Source: Clostridiales bacterium
Lineage (GTDB): Bacteria; Bacillota; Clostridia; Oscillospirales; Acutalibacteraceae
Length of the DNA stretch: 64,000 nt
NCBI GenBank assembly: GCA_012839345.1
Contig: DUNN01000012.1
Span: forward strand, 62,001 to 126,000
Reading direction: 5' to 3'
The notes beneath the pieces were generated by a model. It saw only the letters and a program-made list of their open reading frames with translations. It did no database searches and was not told the DNA's origin. A program made the translations under genes and the position numbers. Positions 15,521 to 24,670 of the stretch are shown piece after piece. Position 1 is the stretch's first letter. The number at the start of each line of letters is the position of its first letter.

Positions 15521-16693
15521 ATGAAAATGTATCAGATTCGTTATTTAAATAAAATTTCCCCCGTCGGCACAAGCCGTTTTAACGACAACTACCACTGCGG
15601 GGAAGACGTGAATAACCCCGACGCCATTATGGTTCGTTCCGCTTCCATGCATGAAATGGAGCTGCCAAAAAATCTGCTCGCCATTGCGCGTGCCGGCGCA
15701 GGTGTCAATAATATTCCGATCGACAAATGCTCTGAACAAGGGATTGTTGTTTTCAACACCCCGGGTGCCAACGCAAACGCTGTGAAGGAGCTGGTCCTTG
15801 CCGGGCTGTTCCTCACCTCCCGAAAAGTTGTGCCCGCCATTGAATGGGCAAAAACGCTGAAGGGCAAGGGCGACGAAGTCGGCAAGTTAGTAGAAAAAGG
15901 AAAGAGCGCATTTGTTGGCCCCGAAATTGCCGGAAAAACACTTGGCGTTATTGGCCTTGGCGCAATCGGAATTCTGGTTGCCAACGCGGCGAAGAGCCTT
16001 GGCATGGAGGTTTACGGCTATGACCCGTACCTTTCCGTAGAAGCCGCATGGGGACTTTCCCGCTCCGTTCACCACGCCCGTACGCTCGATGAAATTTTTG
16101 CCGTGAGCGACTATGTTACCGTTCATGTTCCGCTTACCCCGGATACCAAATACATGATTAATGCCGAATCCATCGCGAAGATGAAGGACGGCGTGCGTGT
16201 GCTGAACTTTGCACGCGGCGAACTCGTAAACTCCGCCGATATTCTGGCTGCACTCGCTTCCGGAAAGGTTTCCGCCTATGCGACCGATTTCCCGAACGAT
16301 GACGTGATAGGTGTAGAAGGAGTCATCGCCATCCCGCATCTGGGCGCTTCCACGCCGGAATCGGAAGACAACTGTGCCAGCATGGCTGCTTCTGAACTGA
16401 TTGATTATCTGGAAAACGGCAACATTCGCAATTCCGTAAACCTGCCCTCCATTTCCATGCCGCGCGACTGCTCCTGCGCGCGAATCTGCATCATACACCG
16501 CAACGTGCCCAACACCATCAGCCGCCTGTCCGGTGCGCTGGCAGAGAAGGGAATCAACATTGAAAACATGCAGAGCAAGTCGAAAAAGGATTATGCCTAC
16601 ACCATATTGGACGTAACCGGAGAGCTGCAAGATTCCACGGCAGCCAACATAGAAAAGCTGCCGGAAATCATTAAGGTAAGAATTATTAAGTAA
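15521..16693 (+). CDS. serA: D-3-phosphoglycerate dehydrogenase, short form with ACT domain
   Basis: This 390-residue enzyme catalyses the first step of serine synthesis, oxidising 3-phosphoglycerate with NAD+. The Rossmann motif is 'LGVIGLGAIGILVAN', with catalytic-region blocks 'NFARGELVNSADIL' and 'IPHLGASTPESEDN'. A C-terminal ACT domain (about 320-390, 'RNVPNTISRLSGALAEKGIN') suggests allosteric control, usually by serine. The long intervening domain of type I enzymes is absent. The ATG at 15527 is an alternative start. Confidence 0.95.
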   Translation: MKMYQIRYLNKISPVGTSRFNDNYHCGEDVNNPDAIMVRSASMHEMELPKNLLAIARAGAGVNNIPIDKCSEQGIVVFNTPGANANAVKELVLAGLFLTSRKVVPAIEWAKTLKGKGDEVGKLVEKGKSAFVGPEIAGKTLGVIGLGAIGILVANAAKSLGMEVYGYDPYLSVEAAWGLSRSVHHARTLDEIFAVSDYVTVHVPLTPDTKYMINAESIAKMKDGVRVLNFARGELVNSADILAALASGKVSAYATDFPNDDVIGVEGVIAIPHLGASTPESEDNCASMAASELIDYLENGNIRNSVNLPSISMPRDCSCARICIIHRNVPNTISRLSGALAEKGINIENMQSKSKKDYAYTILDVTGELQDSTAANIEKLPEIIKVRIIK

Positions 16694-16720
16694 AATATTT
16701 TGATACCCCCCTTATTGCAA

Positions 16721-16768
16721 AAGAGAGAGCTGCAAATGAGTTGAAACTCATTTGCAGCTCTCTCTTGA
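16721..16768. terminator. Bidirectional terminator between serA and nagA
   Basis: A twenty-pair perfect inverted repeat (AAGAGAGAGCTGCAAATGAG and its complement) surrounds a TTGAAA loop. It lies between the convergent serA and nagA genes. Confidence 0.8.
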
Positions 16769-16792
16769 TTTATGTTCGATTTCGATGCTTCA

Positions 16793-17929
16793 TCAGCGGT
16801 TATCCACAGCAAGTTTTCCGTGCACAAACACCATTTTGATATTCCAGTCGGAATCCAATACGACCAAATCAGCGTACTTTCCTACGCGGATGCTGCCAAT
16901 TTGATCTTCCATATGGATTTCTTTCGCCGGGTTGATTGTGACGGACTTAATTGCCTGACGGAAAGGAACCCCCCAGCTCAGCAAGTTTTTCAATTCCTGA
17001 TGAAGATTGGTTGTGGAACCGGCAATGGTACCGTCCGCCAGTCTTGCCTGACCGTCCTTTACAAACACTTCCTGACCGCCCAGCGTATAGGTACCGTCCG
17101 GCTGACCGGCCGCCCGCATAGAATCGCTGACCACGACGCTCCGGTTTTCCCCCAGCGCCGCAAAGGTAACGCGCACCACCGCCGGATGAATATGGAATCC
17201 ATCGCAGATAACCTCTGCGCGCACACGCTCGTCATCCAGAACCGCACCGACGGTTCCGGGCGCGCGGTGCGACATTCCTGGCATCGCGTTGTAAAGGTGC
17301 GTCACATGGGTAGCGCCAAGGTCAAATGCGTGCTTTGCCGTCTCGTAGTTCGCCTCGGTATGTGCGATGGAAACCGTGCATAATTTGGAGGCGTTCCGAA
17401 TCATCTCATCGCCGCCCTCGCACTCCGGCGCAACGTCAACCAGCTTAATAATCCTTCCGCTCTGCTCGTAATACTCCCGGAACTCCTGAAAACTCGGTGC
17501 CTTCACATGTTCGCCCGCCTGAGCTCCCTTTTTATGGATATTGATGTATGGGCCTTCCATATTCACTCCGACAATGCGTGCTCCCTCCGGCGGCTGTTCC
17601 ATGCACTTGCGCACTGTTTGAAGGGACTCCAGAATACCGTCGCGCGAAATGGTCATGGTGGTCGGACAGAAAGAAGTCACGCCCTTGGTTACCAGGTGCG
17701 CGCACATTTTGGCCAAACCGGCAGCATCTGCATCGCAGGTATCCGAACCAACACAGCCATGAATATGGATATCCACAAATCCAGGCACCAGCGTATAGCC
17801 TGACAAATCCACTGTATCGTTCCCGGACAGGCCGGGAGCCATTTCAGAAATCCGCTCGCCCGTAATCGCAACATCTGTGGAAACCCGGTTAAAGCTGTCA
17901 TCCATAACAGAAGCATTTTTTAATATCAT
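16793..17929 (-). CDS. nagA: N-acetylglucosamine-6-phosphate deacetylase
   Basis: This is a 378-residue metal-dependent amidohydrolase that deacetylates GlcNAc-6-phosphate in amino-sugar recycling. The metal and substrate motifs are 'GFVDIHIHGCVG', 'NMEGPYINIHKKGAQ', 'AHTEANYE', 'THLYNAMPGMSHR' and the catalytic Asp in 'VVSDSMRAAG'. No nagB or GlcNAc transporter is adjacent. Its promoter sits about 40 bases upstream. Confidence 0.94.
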   Translation of the reverse strand: MILKNASVMDDSFNRVSTDVAITGERISEMAPGLSGNDTVDLSGYTLVPGFVDIHIHGCVGSDTCDADAAGLAKMCAHLVTKGVTSFCPTTMTISRDGILESLQTVRKCMEQPPEGARIVGVNMEGPYINIHKKGAQAGEHVKAPSFQEFREYYEQSGRIIKLVDVAPECEGGDEMIRNASKLCTVSIAHTEANYETAKHAFDLGATHVTHLYNAMPGMSHRAPGTVGAVLDDERVRAEVICDGFHIHPAVVRVTFAALGENRSVVVSDSMRAAGQPDGTYTLGGQEVFVKDGQARLADGTIAGSTTNLHQELKNLLSWGVPFRQAIKSVTINPAKEIHMEDQIGSIRVGKYADLVVLDSDWNIKMVFVHGKLAVDNR

Positions 17930-17968
17930 AAGTCAGACCTCAATTCTGAAAATATTATCCATAATTTC

Positions 17969-17996
17969 ATTATAAACTGAAAGATAATTTTTTCAA
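17969..17996 (-). promoter_or_regulatory. Promoter of nagA
   Basis: On the minus strand TTGAAA (17996-17991) and TATAAT (17974-17969) have a 16-base spacer. The rest of the gap up to 18184 is AT-rich and shows nothing further. Confidence 0.65.
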
Positions 17997-18184
17997 GTCT
18001 TTCTCAATAAATAATTATGGTCCTGGTTATGGAATGTAAATACCGTTCAGAAATAGTAATCTTTCTATGGAATACTGTAGCACGATATCATATTACTTGA
18101 ATGACCTGATGATATATTTTCTGAAAAACCGACGGGGCTTCCTGAACCAAAATTATTTTGTTTTCCGTTATCTTTCATCATAAA

Positions 18185-18217
18185 AAATCCCCTATGGAAT
18201 TTAAATCCATAGGGGGC
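18185..18217 (-). terminator. Terminator of the secreted repeat protein gene
   Basis: On the minus strand CCCCCTATGGATTTAAATTC pairs through CCCTATGG/CCATAGGG and is followed by GATTTTTTA. It lies just downstream of the stop codon at 18238. Confidence 0.8.
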
Positions 18218-18237
18218 CAAAATGACGATTAAATTTC

Positions 18238-18760
18238 TTACGCGACCGTAACCACACAAACCTTTTGTGCGGCTACTCCCGGTGCGGACATATAGAAGCC
18301 TGCCTGCTGGCCCGGGTTACCAATCGCCGTGATTTTATACAGAGAGTACTGGGACGTTTTGCTGACTAGTTCCGTTTTGAAAACCCCGCTGCTTCCAGGA
18401 TTAAAGCTGGTAGCTCCGGTAATTTTAAACGTATAGCTTGCACCCTTTTTCAGTGAGAAATTAGAGTTGGTATCCGAGGTCATAACAACCGGTGCGGGTT
18501 GCGCGATGGTTACTACACAGACCTTCTGCGCAGCCAGTCCCGGAGCGGACATATAGAAACCTGCCTGCTGGCCCGGGTCGCCAATCGCCGTGATTTTATA
18601 CAGAGAGTACTGGGACGTTTTGCTAACCAGTTCCGTTTTGAAAACCCCGCTGCTTCCAGGATTAAAGCTGGTAGCTCCGGTAATTTTAAACGTATAGCTT
18701 GCACCCTTCTTCAGCGAAAAATCATAATTCGTATCGGAGGTCATGGCGGACTTACCCACT
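18238..18760. repeat. Two near-identical 261-bp tandem coding repeats
   Basis: The last two domains of the secreted protein are encoded by copies offset by 261 bases (87 codons). They differ at only a few positions, such as the linker and Gly-Leu versus Gly-Val, while other units of the same protein are far more diverged. This indicates a recent duplication or gene conversion. Confidence 0.85.
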
Positions 18761-19953
18761 GTAACAGTGCCGACTTCCACATTAAAGCTTTCGTCGCCGG
18801 TGTCCGGGAAAGTAACAGTAATCGGCGTTGTGCTGCCGGGCTGCCCCAGTGCAGTCACCTTGCAGTAATAATTGATACCGTCTTTCTGAACAATCTGGGC
18901 GGTTGCCACGCTGCTGTCTCCGGTAACAACAAGGGGTTCGCCGCCGCCCTGAATGGTAAACTTGTAGGTGTACGAAGCATTTTGATTAATGGTAATTGCT
19001 TTCGGCGTATCCGATGTCACCATTGGCGGGTCATTGTAGTTTACCGTTACCGGGAAGGTTGCGGTTTCTCCGTTTGCGGTGACCTGAATCAGGGAATCCC
19101 CCTCTTCGTCAGCGGACAGCCGATATTCATAGCCGCCAGACACTTTCCCAAGATACTCCACGGACAGCTTGTCCATAAAGGAGGACACAACCGGCGGAGT
19201 GGTGGAATTTGTGTAAACGACAAACCGATATGTATCATACAGGTTACAGGTATAAGATGACGTATCCAGCCGAAGGTTTTTATTCTGCGTAATGGTTACG
19301 GTTCCGAGTTTATCCGGAATATAGTCGCAGCTGCCCAGATAAAGCATTCCGGTTTGGCCGACGCTTCCGACCGCGTCTACACGGTAATAATAATCCCCGT
19401 TCTTGTAATCCACTGCCAATAAACTGGTTTTCAGGCTGTTTTCCTGATCATCCGTCGTTAACACAGGGTAAGAATAATGATCCACATCGTTATAATTGAC
19501 TTTGATAATTTTGCTGGAACCCTGCGGCAGTGAAAAATCACCGGTCACATCAGAGGTCATAGTGTAGGTGCGTTCCGCCCCCGTATTGGCAACAGTAATG
19601 TTCTGCGTAAAGACCGAATTATCGGATGCTTTCAATGTGATGGTTGCTTCTCCTTCTTTCCAAGCGACCATCTGCAGCTCGTACTCGTCCGGGTATTCCT
19701 CATCCTGAAACAGGTGAACGGACAGTATGGCGTCATTGCTTGATTCCGCAGTCAGTGTCAAATCCGGCTGGCTTAATTCCAGGTTGTAATGACCAATAGA
19801 ATTCAGTTCCACCTGTTTTACGGAATCGAAGCCGTCGGTAAACAGGATGGAGGACGGGGCCGTTTCCTCTGCAAACGCCATCGTGCCGGAAAATAAACCG
19901 ACAATCAACGTGAGCGAAAGCAGCAGGCTTAGAATGCGTGTACTTTTTCTCAT
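18238..19953 (-). CDS. Secreted repeat protein with Ig-like-looking domains
   Basis: This 571-residue exported protein has a clear signal peptide: Lys/Arg at 2-6, a hydrophobic core, and probable cleavage after 'MAFA' near residue 28. The rest is a chain of about six beta-rich units of 80-90 residues at roughly 45-122, 132-222, 225-305, 312-399, 404-484 and 491-571. Several begin 'MTSDT' and end in a 'TVT' strand. The last two are nearly identical. No LPXTG, S-layer or catalytic motif is visible, so it may be released or held non-covalently. The fold resembles bacterial surface adhesion or Ig-like modules (inference only). It is monocistronic. Confidence 0.75.
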   Translation of the reverse strand: MRKSTRILSLLLSLTLIVGLFSGTMAFAEETAPSSILFTDGFDSVKQVELNSIGHYNLELSQPDLTLTAESSNDAILSVHLFQDEEYPDEYELQMVAWKEGEATITLKASDNSVFTQNITVANTGAERTYTMTSDVTGDFSLPQGSSKIIKVNYNDVDHYSYPVLTTDDQENSLKTSLLAVDYKNGDYYYRVDAVGSVGQTGMLYLGSCDYIPDKLGTVTITQNKNLRLDTSSYTCNLYDTYRFVVYTNSTTPPVVSSFMDKLSVEYLGKVSGGYEYRLSADEEGDSLIQVTANGETATFPVTVNYNDPPMVTSDTPKAITINQNASYTYKFTIQGGGEPLVVTGDSSVATAQIVQKDGINYYCKVTALGQPGSTTPITVTFPDTGDESFNVEVGTVTVGKSAMTSDTNYDFSLKKGASYTFKITGATSFNPGSSGVFKTELVSKTSQYSLYKITAIGDPGQQAGFYMSAPGLAAQKVCVVTIAQPAPVVMTSDTNSNFSLKKGASYTFKITGATSFNPGSSGVFKTELVSKTSQYSLYKITAIGNPGQQAGFYMSAPGVAAQKVCVVTVA

Positions 19954-20308
19954 GTGCTATATCCTTCCGTTTTTGTAATAATATGTCTGGATTCCATACC
20001 AAAGACATCCAGTACATTTTAAACAGTTCTTTAAGAAGGAATATCCTGCATAAGAAAATTTCTTAAATTTAATTATTTTGGAGAATTATGTAAAATTTTT
20101 AACCATATTTATGAAAACATTAAGGTAATTATTTCTATTTTTTACCTAACTCTTCCAGAATTTAATTTCCCCGTCAATCTTGCTCTTTCCGTTCTATTCG
20201 GAGTGGCAAAAGCAATTCTGGTATAACCTGCTTTCTCCTCACGGGAACGTATTTCATAAACAGATATGAAAAGCATTTCATTTAATGGTTCATCGGCGTA
20301 TTAATACA
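19954..20308. other. AT-rich intergenic region
   Basis: This stretch separates the secreted protein gene from the end of the ribosomal operon. It is AT-rich with short A/T runs, and it must hold the promoter for the minus-strand secreted protein gene. I could not point to a convincing -35/-10 pair or any RNA structure in it. Confidence 0.5.
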
Positions 20309-20340
20309 AAGAGAGGCAACCGGAACCGGCTGCCCCTCTT
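20309..20340 (-). terminator. Terminator of the ribosomal protein super-operon
   Basis: On the minus strand GAGGGGCAGCCGG and CCGGTTGCCTCTC form a strong stem followed by TTTGTATT, just downstream of rplQ. Confidence 0.85.
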
Positions 20341-20360
20341 TATTACAGATTGTTTACAGA

Positions 20361-20702
20361 TTACATCAGTTCGATCAAAGCCATTTCGGCGGCGTCGCCG
20401 CGGCGAGGACCAAGCTTGCTGATACGAGTATAGCCGCCATTGCGGTCGGCATACTTCGGTGCGATTTCATTGAACAATTTATTAACAACATCTTCCTTAG
20501 TTACAAAAGCAAGCACAAGGCGTTTGTTGTGAAGGTTGTTCTCTTTTGCGATCGTGATCATTTTCTCGGTCAAAGAGCGAACCTCCTTGGCGCGGGTAAC
20601 CGTTGTTTCGATTTTTCCGTTCTCTAAAAGGAAGGTTACCATTGCCCTGAGCATGGCGGTTCTATGGTCAGTGTCTCTTCCGAGCTTTCTGGTTCCGGGC
20701 AT
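20361..20702 (-). CDS. rplQ: 50S ribosomal protein L17
   Basis: This 113-residue protein is the short bacterial L17 ('[18 protein letters not shown]', '[14 protein letters not shown]'). It is the last gene of the alpha segment, after rpoA, and is followed by the operon terminator. Confidence 0.97.
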   Translation of the reverse strand: MPGTRKLGRDTDHRTAMLRAMVTFLLENGKIETTVTRAKEVRSLTEKMITIAKENNLHNKRLVLAFVTKEDVVNKLFNEIAPKYADRNGGYTRISKLGPRRGDAAEMALIELM

Positions 20703-20751
20703 CGAAATATCACTCCTTTACCTTAGGTTGGGGTTAGCGAAGGAGATACAA

Positions 20752-21705
20752 TTATTCATCATCCTTACGCAGATTGAAACCGAGGGAAGCCATCTTCCAG
20801 ACAACTTCCTCCAGGGATTTACGTCCAAGGTTGCGAACCTTCATCATGTCCTCTTCGGACTTGTTGATCAGGTCTTCAACCGTATTGATTCCGGCGCGCT
20901 TCAGGCAGTTGAAAGAGCGGACTGAAAGATCAAGCTCTTCAATCGTCATATCGAGCAATTTTTCCTTGCCTTTATCGTCTTTTTCAACCATAATCTCGGT
21001 GCTGCTGCCCTTATCGGACAAGTCAACAAAAAGATTCAGATGCTCTGTAAGCACCTTTGCGGCGAGCGAAACCGCTTCCTGGGCACCGATCACTCCGTTG
21101 GTCCAAACTTCCAGTGTAAGCTTGTCATAATCGATATTTTGGCCTACACGGGTTGGCTCAACATTGAAGTTCACCTTGTGAACCGGAGTATAAATGGAAT
21201 CAACGGGGATATCGCCAATGATGTTCGTAGCCATGTTCTGCTTGTTTCTTTCAGCCGGAACATATCCGCGACCCTTGTCCAGGGTCAATTCCATATACAG
21301 TTTTGCACCGTCTCCCAAAGTTGCAATATGCATCTCGGGGTTCAGAATTTCAACCTCACTGTCGCACTTGATAGAGTCGGCCGTTACTTCGCAAGGACCC
21401 TCCGCGTTAATTTCTACGGTTTTGGGTCCATCACAGTGGAGCTTTGCGGTCAATCCCTTGATATTCAGTACTATCTCGGTGACATCCTCTTTCACTCCGG
21501 GAACGGTGGAAAATTCATGAAGAACGCCGTCAATCTTTATGCAAGTGACCGCGACGCCCGGCAGGGAAGAAAGAAGCACACGGCGAAGGCTGTTGCCCAA
21601 CGTAGTGCCGAACCCTCTTTCAAGCGGTTCCACAACAAATTTACCATAAGTTCCGTCATTCGATAAAACTTCGGTTTCTATTTTTGGCTTCTCAATCTCG
21701 ATCAT
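20752..21705 (-). CDS. rpoA: RNA polymerase subunit alpha
   Basis: This 317-residue protein has the two normal domains. The N-terminal dimerisation and assembly domain includes '[20 protein letters not shown]'. The C-terminal domain includes '[19 protein letters not shown]' and '[11 protein letters not shown]', which contact UP elements and activators. It lies between rpsD and rplQ. Confidence 0.97.
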   Translation of the reverse strand: MIEIEKPKIETEVLSNDGTYGKFVVEPLERGFGTTLGNSLRRVLLSSLPGVAVTCIKIDGVLHEFSTVPGVKEDVTEIVLNIKGLTAKLHCDGPKTVEINAEGPCEVTADSIKCDSEVEILNPEMHIATLGDGAKLYMELTLDKGRGYVPAERNKQNMATNIIGDIPVDSIYTPVHKVNFNVEPTRVGQNIDYDKLTLEVWTNGVIGAQEAVSLAAKVLTEHLNLFVDLSDKGSSTEIMVEKDDKGKEKLLDMTIEELDLSVRSFNCLKRAGINTVEDLINKSEEDMMKVRNLGRKSLEEVVWKMASLGFNLRKDDE

Positions 21706-21777
21706 TAGCGACCCTCCTTGACATATAGCGGATGTATGATATCTGCCATGATGCTTTTATGCTGTTACGCAACGGCA

Positions 21778-22404
21778 TTACTTGGAGTACAACTCAACGA
21801 TGAGAGTTTCGTCGACTGCAAGGTCAATTTCATCACGGGTTGGCATGGCAATCACTTTACCCTCAAGGGTATTGCGGTTCAGATCCAGCCACTTTACGAC
21901 CGGATGAGCCGAAGTCGCTTCCAGAACAGCCTTAATCTTTTCGCTCGAACGGCTCTTGTCCTGAATGGAAATCACGTCGCCCACTTTTGTAAGGTAGGAC
22001 GGAATGTCAACTCTTTTACCGTTCACGGTGAAGTGGCCGTGAACAACCAGCTGGCGGGCTTCCGGTCTGGAAGTTGCCCAGCCAAGGCGATAAATCACGT
22101 TGTCGAGGCGGCTCTCCAGAATGGTGAGCAGCTCGTCACCGGTTTTGCCTTCTTTATGAGTAGCAAGCTCGTAATAACCCCTGAACTGGGATTCGAGCAC
22201 GCCGTAATAATGCTTGGTCATCTGCTTTGCACGCAGCTGCAAGCCGTATTCAGAAGTCTTTTTGCGGCCCTGGCCATGCTGGCCCGGGGCGTATTGTCTG
22301 CGCACAACGGCGCATTTGTCCGTGTAGCATCTCTGCCCTTTCAGGAAAAGCTTCTGGCCTTCACGACGGCATTGCTTGCACACAGAATCGGTATATCTTG
22401 CCAT
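21778..22404 (-). CDS. rpsD: 30S ribosomal protein S4 (zinc-binding form)
   Basis: This 208-residue S4 keeps a four-cysteine N-terminal motif (Cys9, Cys12, Cys26, Cys31 in '[11 protein letters not shown]' and 'RCYTDKC'), so it is the metal-binding paralogue form. The S4 RNA-binding domain follows ('[20 protein letters not shown]'). In many bacteria S4 nucleates 30S assembly and represses the alpha operon; a leader site is not evident here. Confidence 0.97.
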   Translation of the reverse strand: MARYTDSVCKQCRREGQKLFLKGQRCYTDKCAVVRRQYAPGQHGQGRKKTSEYGLQLRAKQMTKHYYGVLESQFRGYYELATHKEGKTGDELLTILESRLDNVIYRLGWATSRPEARQLVVHGHFTVNGKRVDIPSYLTKVGDVISIQDKSRSSEKIKAVLEATSAHPVVKWLDLNRNTLEGKVIAMPTRDEIDLAVDETLIVELYSK

Positions 22405-22434
22405 ATTTGGGTTGCACCTCCTGTTGTTTCAAAA

Positions 22435-22848
22435 TTAGACGCGTCTTCTTTTCGGCGGACGGCATCCGTTGTGCGGAATCGGAGTAACGTCTTTAATCAT
22501 GCTGACTTCGAGCCCAGCACCCTGAAGAGCGCGGATTGCGGCTTCACGGCCTGCACCCGGTCCTTTAACGTAAACCTCAACCGTTTTCATGCCGTGCTCC
22601 ATCGCTGCTTTTGCAGCGGTTTCTGCCGCAGTCTGAGCGGCAAAAGGAGTGGACTTTCTGGAACCCCGGAAGCCCAGCTCGCCAGAGCTGGCCCAGGAAA
22701 CCGCATTGCCCTGCATATCGGTAATCGTCACAATCGTATTGTTAAAAGTAGACTGGATATGAGCGGCTCCGCGGTCAATGTTTTTACGCTCGCGGCGTCT
22801 GCGTGTAACAGCGCCTTTCTTAGCTGCGCCTTTTGTTGCTGCTGCCAT
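22435..22848 (-). CDS. rpsK: 30S ribosomal protein S11
   Basis: This 137-residue S11 has '[19 protein letters not shown]' and the basic C-terminus '[12 protein letters not shown]'. The N-terminal 23 residues are Ala/Lys/Arg-rich, slightly longer than usual. It sits between rpsM and rpsD in the canonical order. Confidence 0.97.
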   Translation of the reverse strand: MAAATKGAAKKGAVTRRRRERKNIDRGAAHIQSTFNNTIVTITDMQGNAVSWASSGELGFRGSRKSTPFAAQTAAETAAKAAMEHGMKTVEVYVKGPGAGREAAIRALQGAGLEVSMIKDVTPIPHNGCRPPKRRRV

Positions 22849-22869
22849 TTTCTAAAATCCCCTCCCTGC

Positions 22870-23238
22870 TTACTTCTTCTTGTTGGCCATGGTCTTTCTC
22901 GGGCCTTTGCGCGTACGCGCATTGGTCTTTGTGCGCTGGCCTCTTACCGGCAGGCCCTTGCGGTGACGAATCCCGCGGTAGCAGCCGATTTCAATCAGTC
23001 TTTTAATGTCGAAAGCCACATCGCGGCGAAGGTCGCCTTCTACGCGGCAGTTGTGGTCAATATATTCTCTGAGCTTTGCTGCATCATCTTCGGATAAATC
23101 TCTTACGCGGATGTCCGGATCAACGCCTGTTGCAGCGCAGATGTCGGAAGCGGTTTTGCGGCCGATTCCATAGACATAGGTGAGAGCAATCTCGATGCGT
23201 TTGTCTCTGGGCAGATCAATACCTGCTATACGAGCCAT
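22870..23238 (-). CDS. rpsM: 30S ribosomal protein S13
   Basis: This 122-residue S13 has '[20 protein letters not shown]', a helix-two-turn-helix region, and the tail '[17 protein letters not shown]' that reaches the P-site tRNA and subunit bridge. It follows rpmJ. Confidence 0.97.
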   Translation of the reverse strand: MARIAGIDLPRDKRIEIALTYVYGIGRKTASDICAATGVDPDIRVRDLSEDDAAKLREYIDHNCRVEGDLRRDVAFDIKRLIEIGCYRGIRHRKGLPVRGQRTKTNARTRKGPRKTMANKKK

Positions 23239-23271
23239 GATGGTTGCACCTCCATTGTTATCGCGCCAATA

Positions 23272-23385
23272 TCAGCCCTGGCGCTGCTTATGCTTCGGGT
23301 TTTCACAGATAACCATGACTTTACCCTTGCGTTTGATGATTTTGCACTTTTCACATATTTTCTTTACAGAAGGTCTTACTTTCAT
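23272..23385 (-). CDS. rpmJ: 50S ribosomal protein L36 (zinc form)
   Basis: This 37-codon gene lies between infA and rpsM. The product reads '[20 protein letters not shown]' onward, ending 'NPKHKQRQG'. It has the C-x2-C...C...H zinc motif of the C+ form. GGAGGGC lies upstream of the ATG. Confidence 0.96.
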   Translation of the reverse strand: MKVRPSVKKICEKCKIIKRKGKVMVICENPKHKQRQG

Positions 23386-23414
23386 TGGTGTGCCCTCCTT
23401 AGCGAGTCATCGAT

Positions 23415-23633
23415 TTACTTGGATCGCCATGTAATACGGCCGCGCGTCAGATCATACGGCGACAATTCAATCGTGACCTTGTCGCCCGGAAGAATCCGGA
23501 TGAAGTTCATCCGCAGCTTACCGGAAATATGCGCGAGTATTGTATGGTGGTTCGGAAGCTCTACCATAAACATTGCATTCGGCAGCGCTTCGGTTACTAT
23601 GCCTTCAGTTTCAATTACGTCCTGTTTCGACAT
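23415..23633 (-). CDS. infA: Translation initiation factor IF-1
   Basis: This is a 72-residue OB-fold protein ('[20 protein letters not shown]', '[18 protein letters not shown]') that occupies the 30S A site during initiation. It is in its usual Gram-positive place upstream of rpmJ. Confidence 0.97.
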   Translation of the reverse strand: MSKQDVIETEGIVTEALPNAMFMVELPNHHTILAHISGKLRMNFIRILPGDKVTIELSPYDLTRGRITWRSK

Positions 23634-23636
23634 ATA

Positions 23637-23903
23637 TTAAGCCTCCTCTTGTGGAAAACGGCTCCCGGCTTGAAACGCCCTGAGAGCACCTCGAATTTCA
23701 CGGTTGGTTTGCAAAGAACTTTCGGGCAGCACGGTTTTGGTTACGGACAGGTGCATCTGCTTTTTCCGCTTGGGGTGGTCTAGACTGCGCCGCTTTCCAT
23801 CGCAGATCACAGCGTATCGATCATCCGCCTCAAGCACTACGAAAAAGCCGCCCTTGTCACGGCCGGCGCCCGACCGAACAATCAGGCCCCTGACAAAGTC
23901 CAT
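23637..23903 (-). CDS. KOW-domain RNA-binding protein (L14e-like)
   Basis: This 88-residue protein sits between map and infA. The first half is a KOW/SH3-like barrel ('RGLIVRSGAGRDKGGFFVV' and 'RYAVICDGKRRSLDHPKRKK'), similar in shape to eukaryotic/archaeal L14e. The C-terminal part is polar and variable. Clostridia and some relatives carry this gene at the same place. A ribosome- or RNA-associated role is inferred from domain and position. Confidence 0.8.
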   Translation of the reverse strand: MDFVRGLIVRSGAGRDKGGFFVVLEADDRYAVICDGKRRSLDHPKRKKQMHLSVTKTVLPESSLQTNREIRGALRAFQAGSRFPQEEA

Positions 23904-23915
23904 GGTTTTCCCCCT

Positions 23916-24668
23916 TCAGTCCGGAAGCGTCAAAATGACGGGTCCTTCCGGGGTGATCGCGATGGAATGTTCAAAATGGGCGGAAAGCTTGCCGTCAGCG
24001 GTTACGGTCGTCCAACCGTCCGCCAGCGTTTTCACTTCCTTTACGCCCTGATTGATCATCGGCTCAATGGCAATAGTCATGCCGGGCAACAGGCGCACGC
24101 CCCTGCCGGGCGTGCCGTAATTTGGAACACTTGGGTCTTCATGCATCTTCGCACCTACTCCGTGGCCGACAAAATCCCGTACCACCGAGTAGCCGCGAGC
24201 TTCGGCATACTTCTGTACCGCGCTGCCGATATCGCCGATTCGGGAACCGGCTTTTGCGGCCTTAATGCCTTCGTACAGGCATTCGCGCGTTGTATCCATA
24301 AGGGCCTGTGCTTCCGGGCTCACCTGACCGCATGGAAAGGTCCAGGCATTGTCGCCTACAAAGCCTTCGTACGTCGCACCAATGTCGATGCTGACGATAT
24401 CCCCCTGCTTTAGGATGATACCCTTATGTGGTATGCCATGGATCACCACGTCGTTTACAGAAATACATGCGCTCGCCGGGAAACCGCCGTAGCCGAGGAA
24501 CGTAGGCTTTGCGCCCTGTTCCTCAATGAAACGGCGGACGGCATGGTCGATTTCCAGTGTGGAAACACCGGGCTCTACCATGGTGCCGGCCAGCTTTAAT
24601 GCTCTTGATGATACCCTGCCCGCTTCCCTCATAAATTTGAGTTCACGAGCGGTTTTAAGCACGATCAT
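23916..24668 (-). CDS. map: Methionine aminopeptidase type I
   Basis: This 250-residue dimetal enzyme removes the initiator Met from nascent proteins. Metal ligands are in 'VSIDIGATYEGFVGDNAWTF' (two Asp), 'VGHGVGAKMHEDP' (His), 'TIAIEPMIN' (Glu) and 'HFEHSIAIT'. It follows adk by 2 bases and is translationally linked to it. Confidence 0.97.
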   Translation of the reverse strand: MIVLKTARELKFMREAGRVSSRALKLAGTMVEPGVSTLEIDHAVRRFIEEQGAKPTFLGYGGFPASACISVNDVVIHGIPHKGIILKQGDIVSIDIGATYEGFVGDNAWTFPCGQVSPEAQALMDTTRECLYEGIKAAKAGSRIGDIGSAVQKYAEARGYSVVRDFVGHGVGAKMHEDPSVPNYGTPGRGVRLLPGMTIAIEPMINQGVKEVKTLADGWTTVTADGKLSAHFEHSIAITPEGPVILTLPD

Positions 24669-24670
24669 AA

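Noticed and set aside
21718-23097. A 459-codon open frame on the plus strand
   Set aside because: It runs antisense across rpsD, rpsK and rpsM. Long antisense frames are a by-product of strong codon bias in ribosomal genes.
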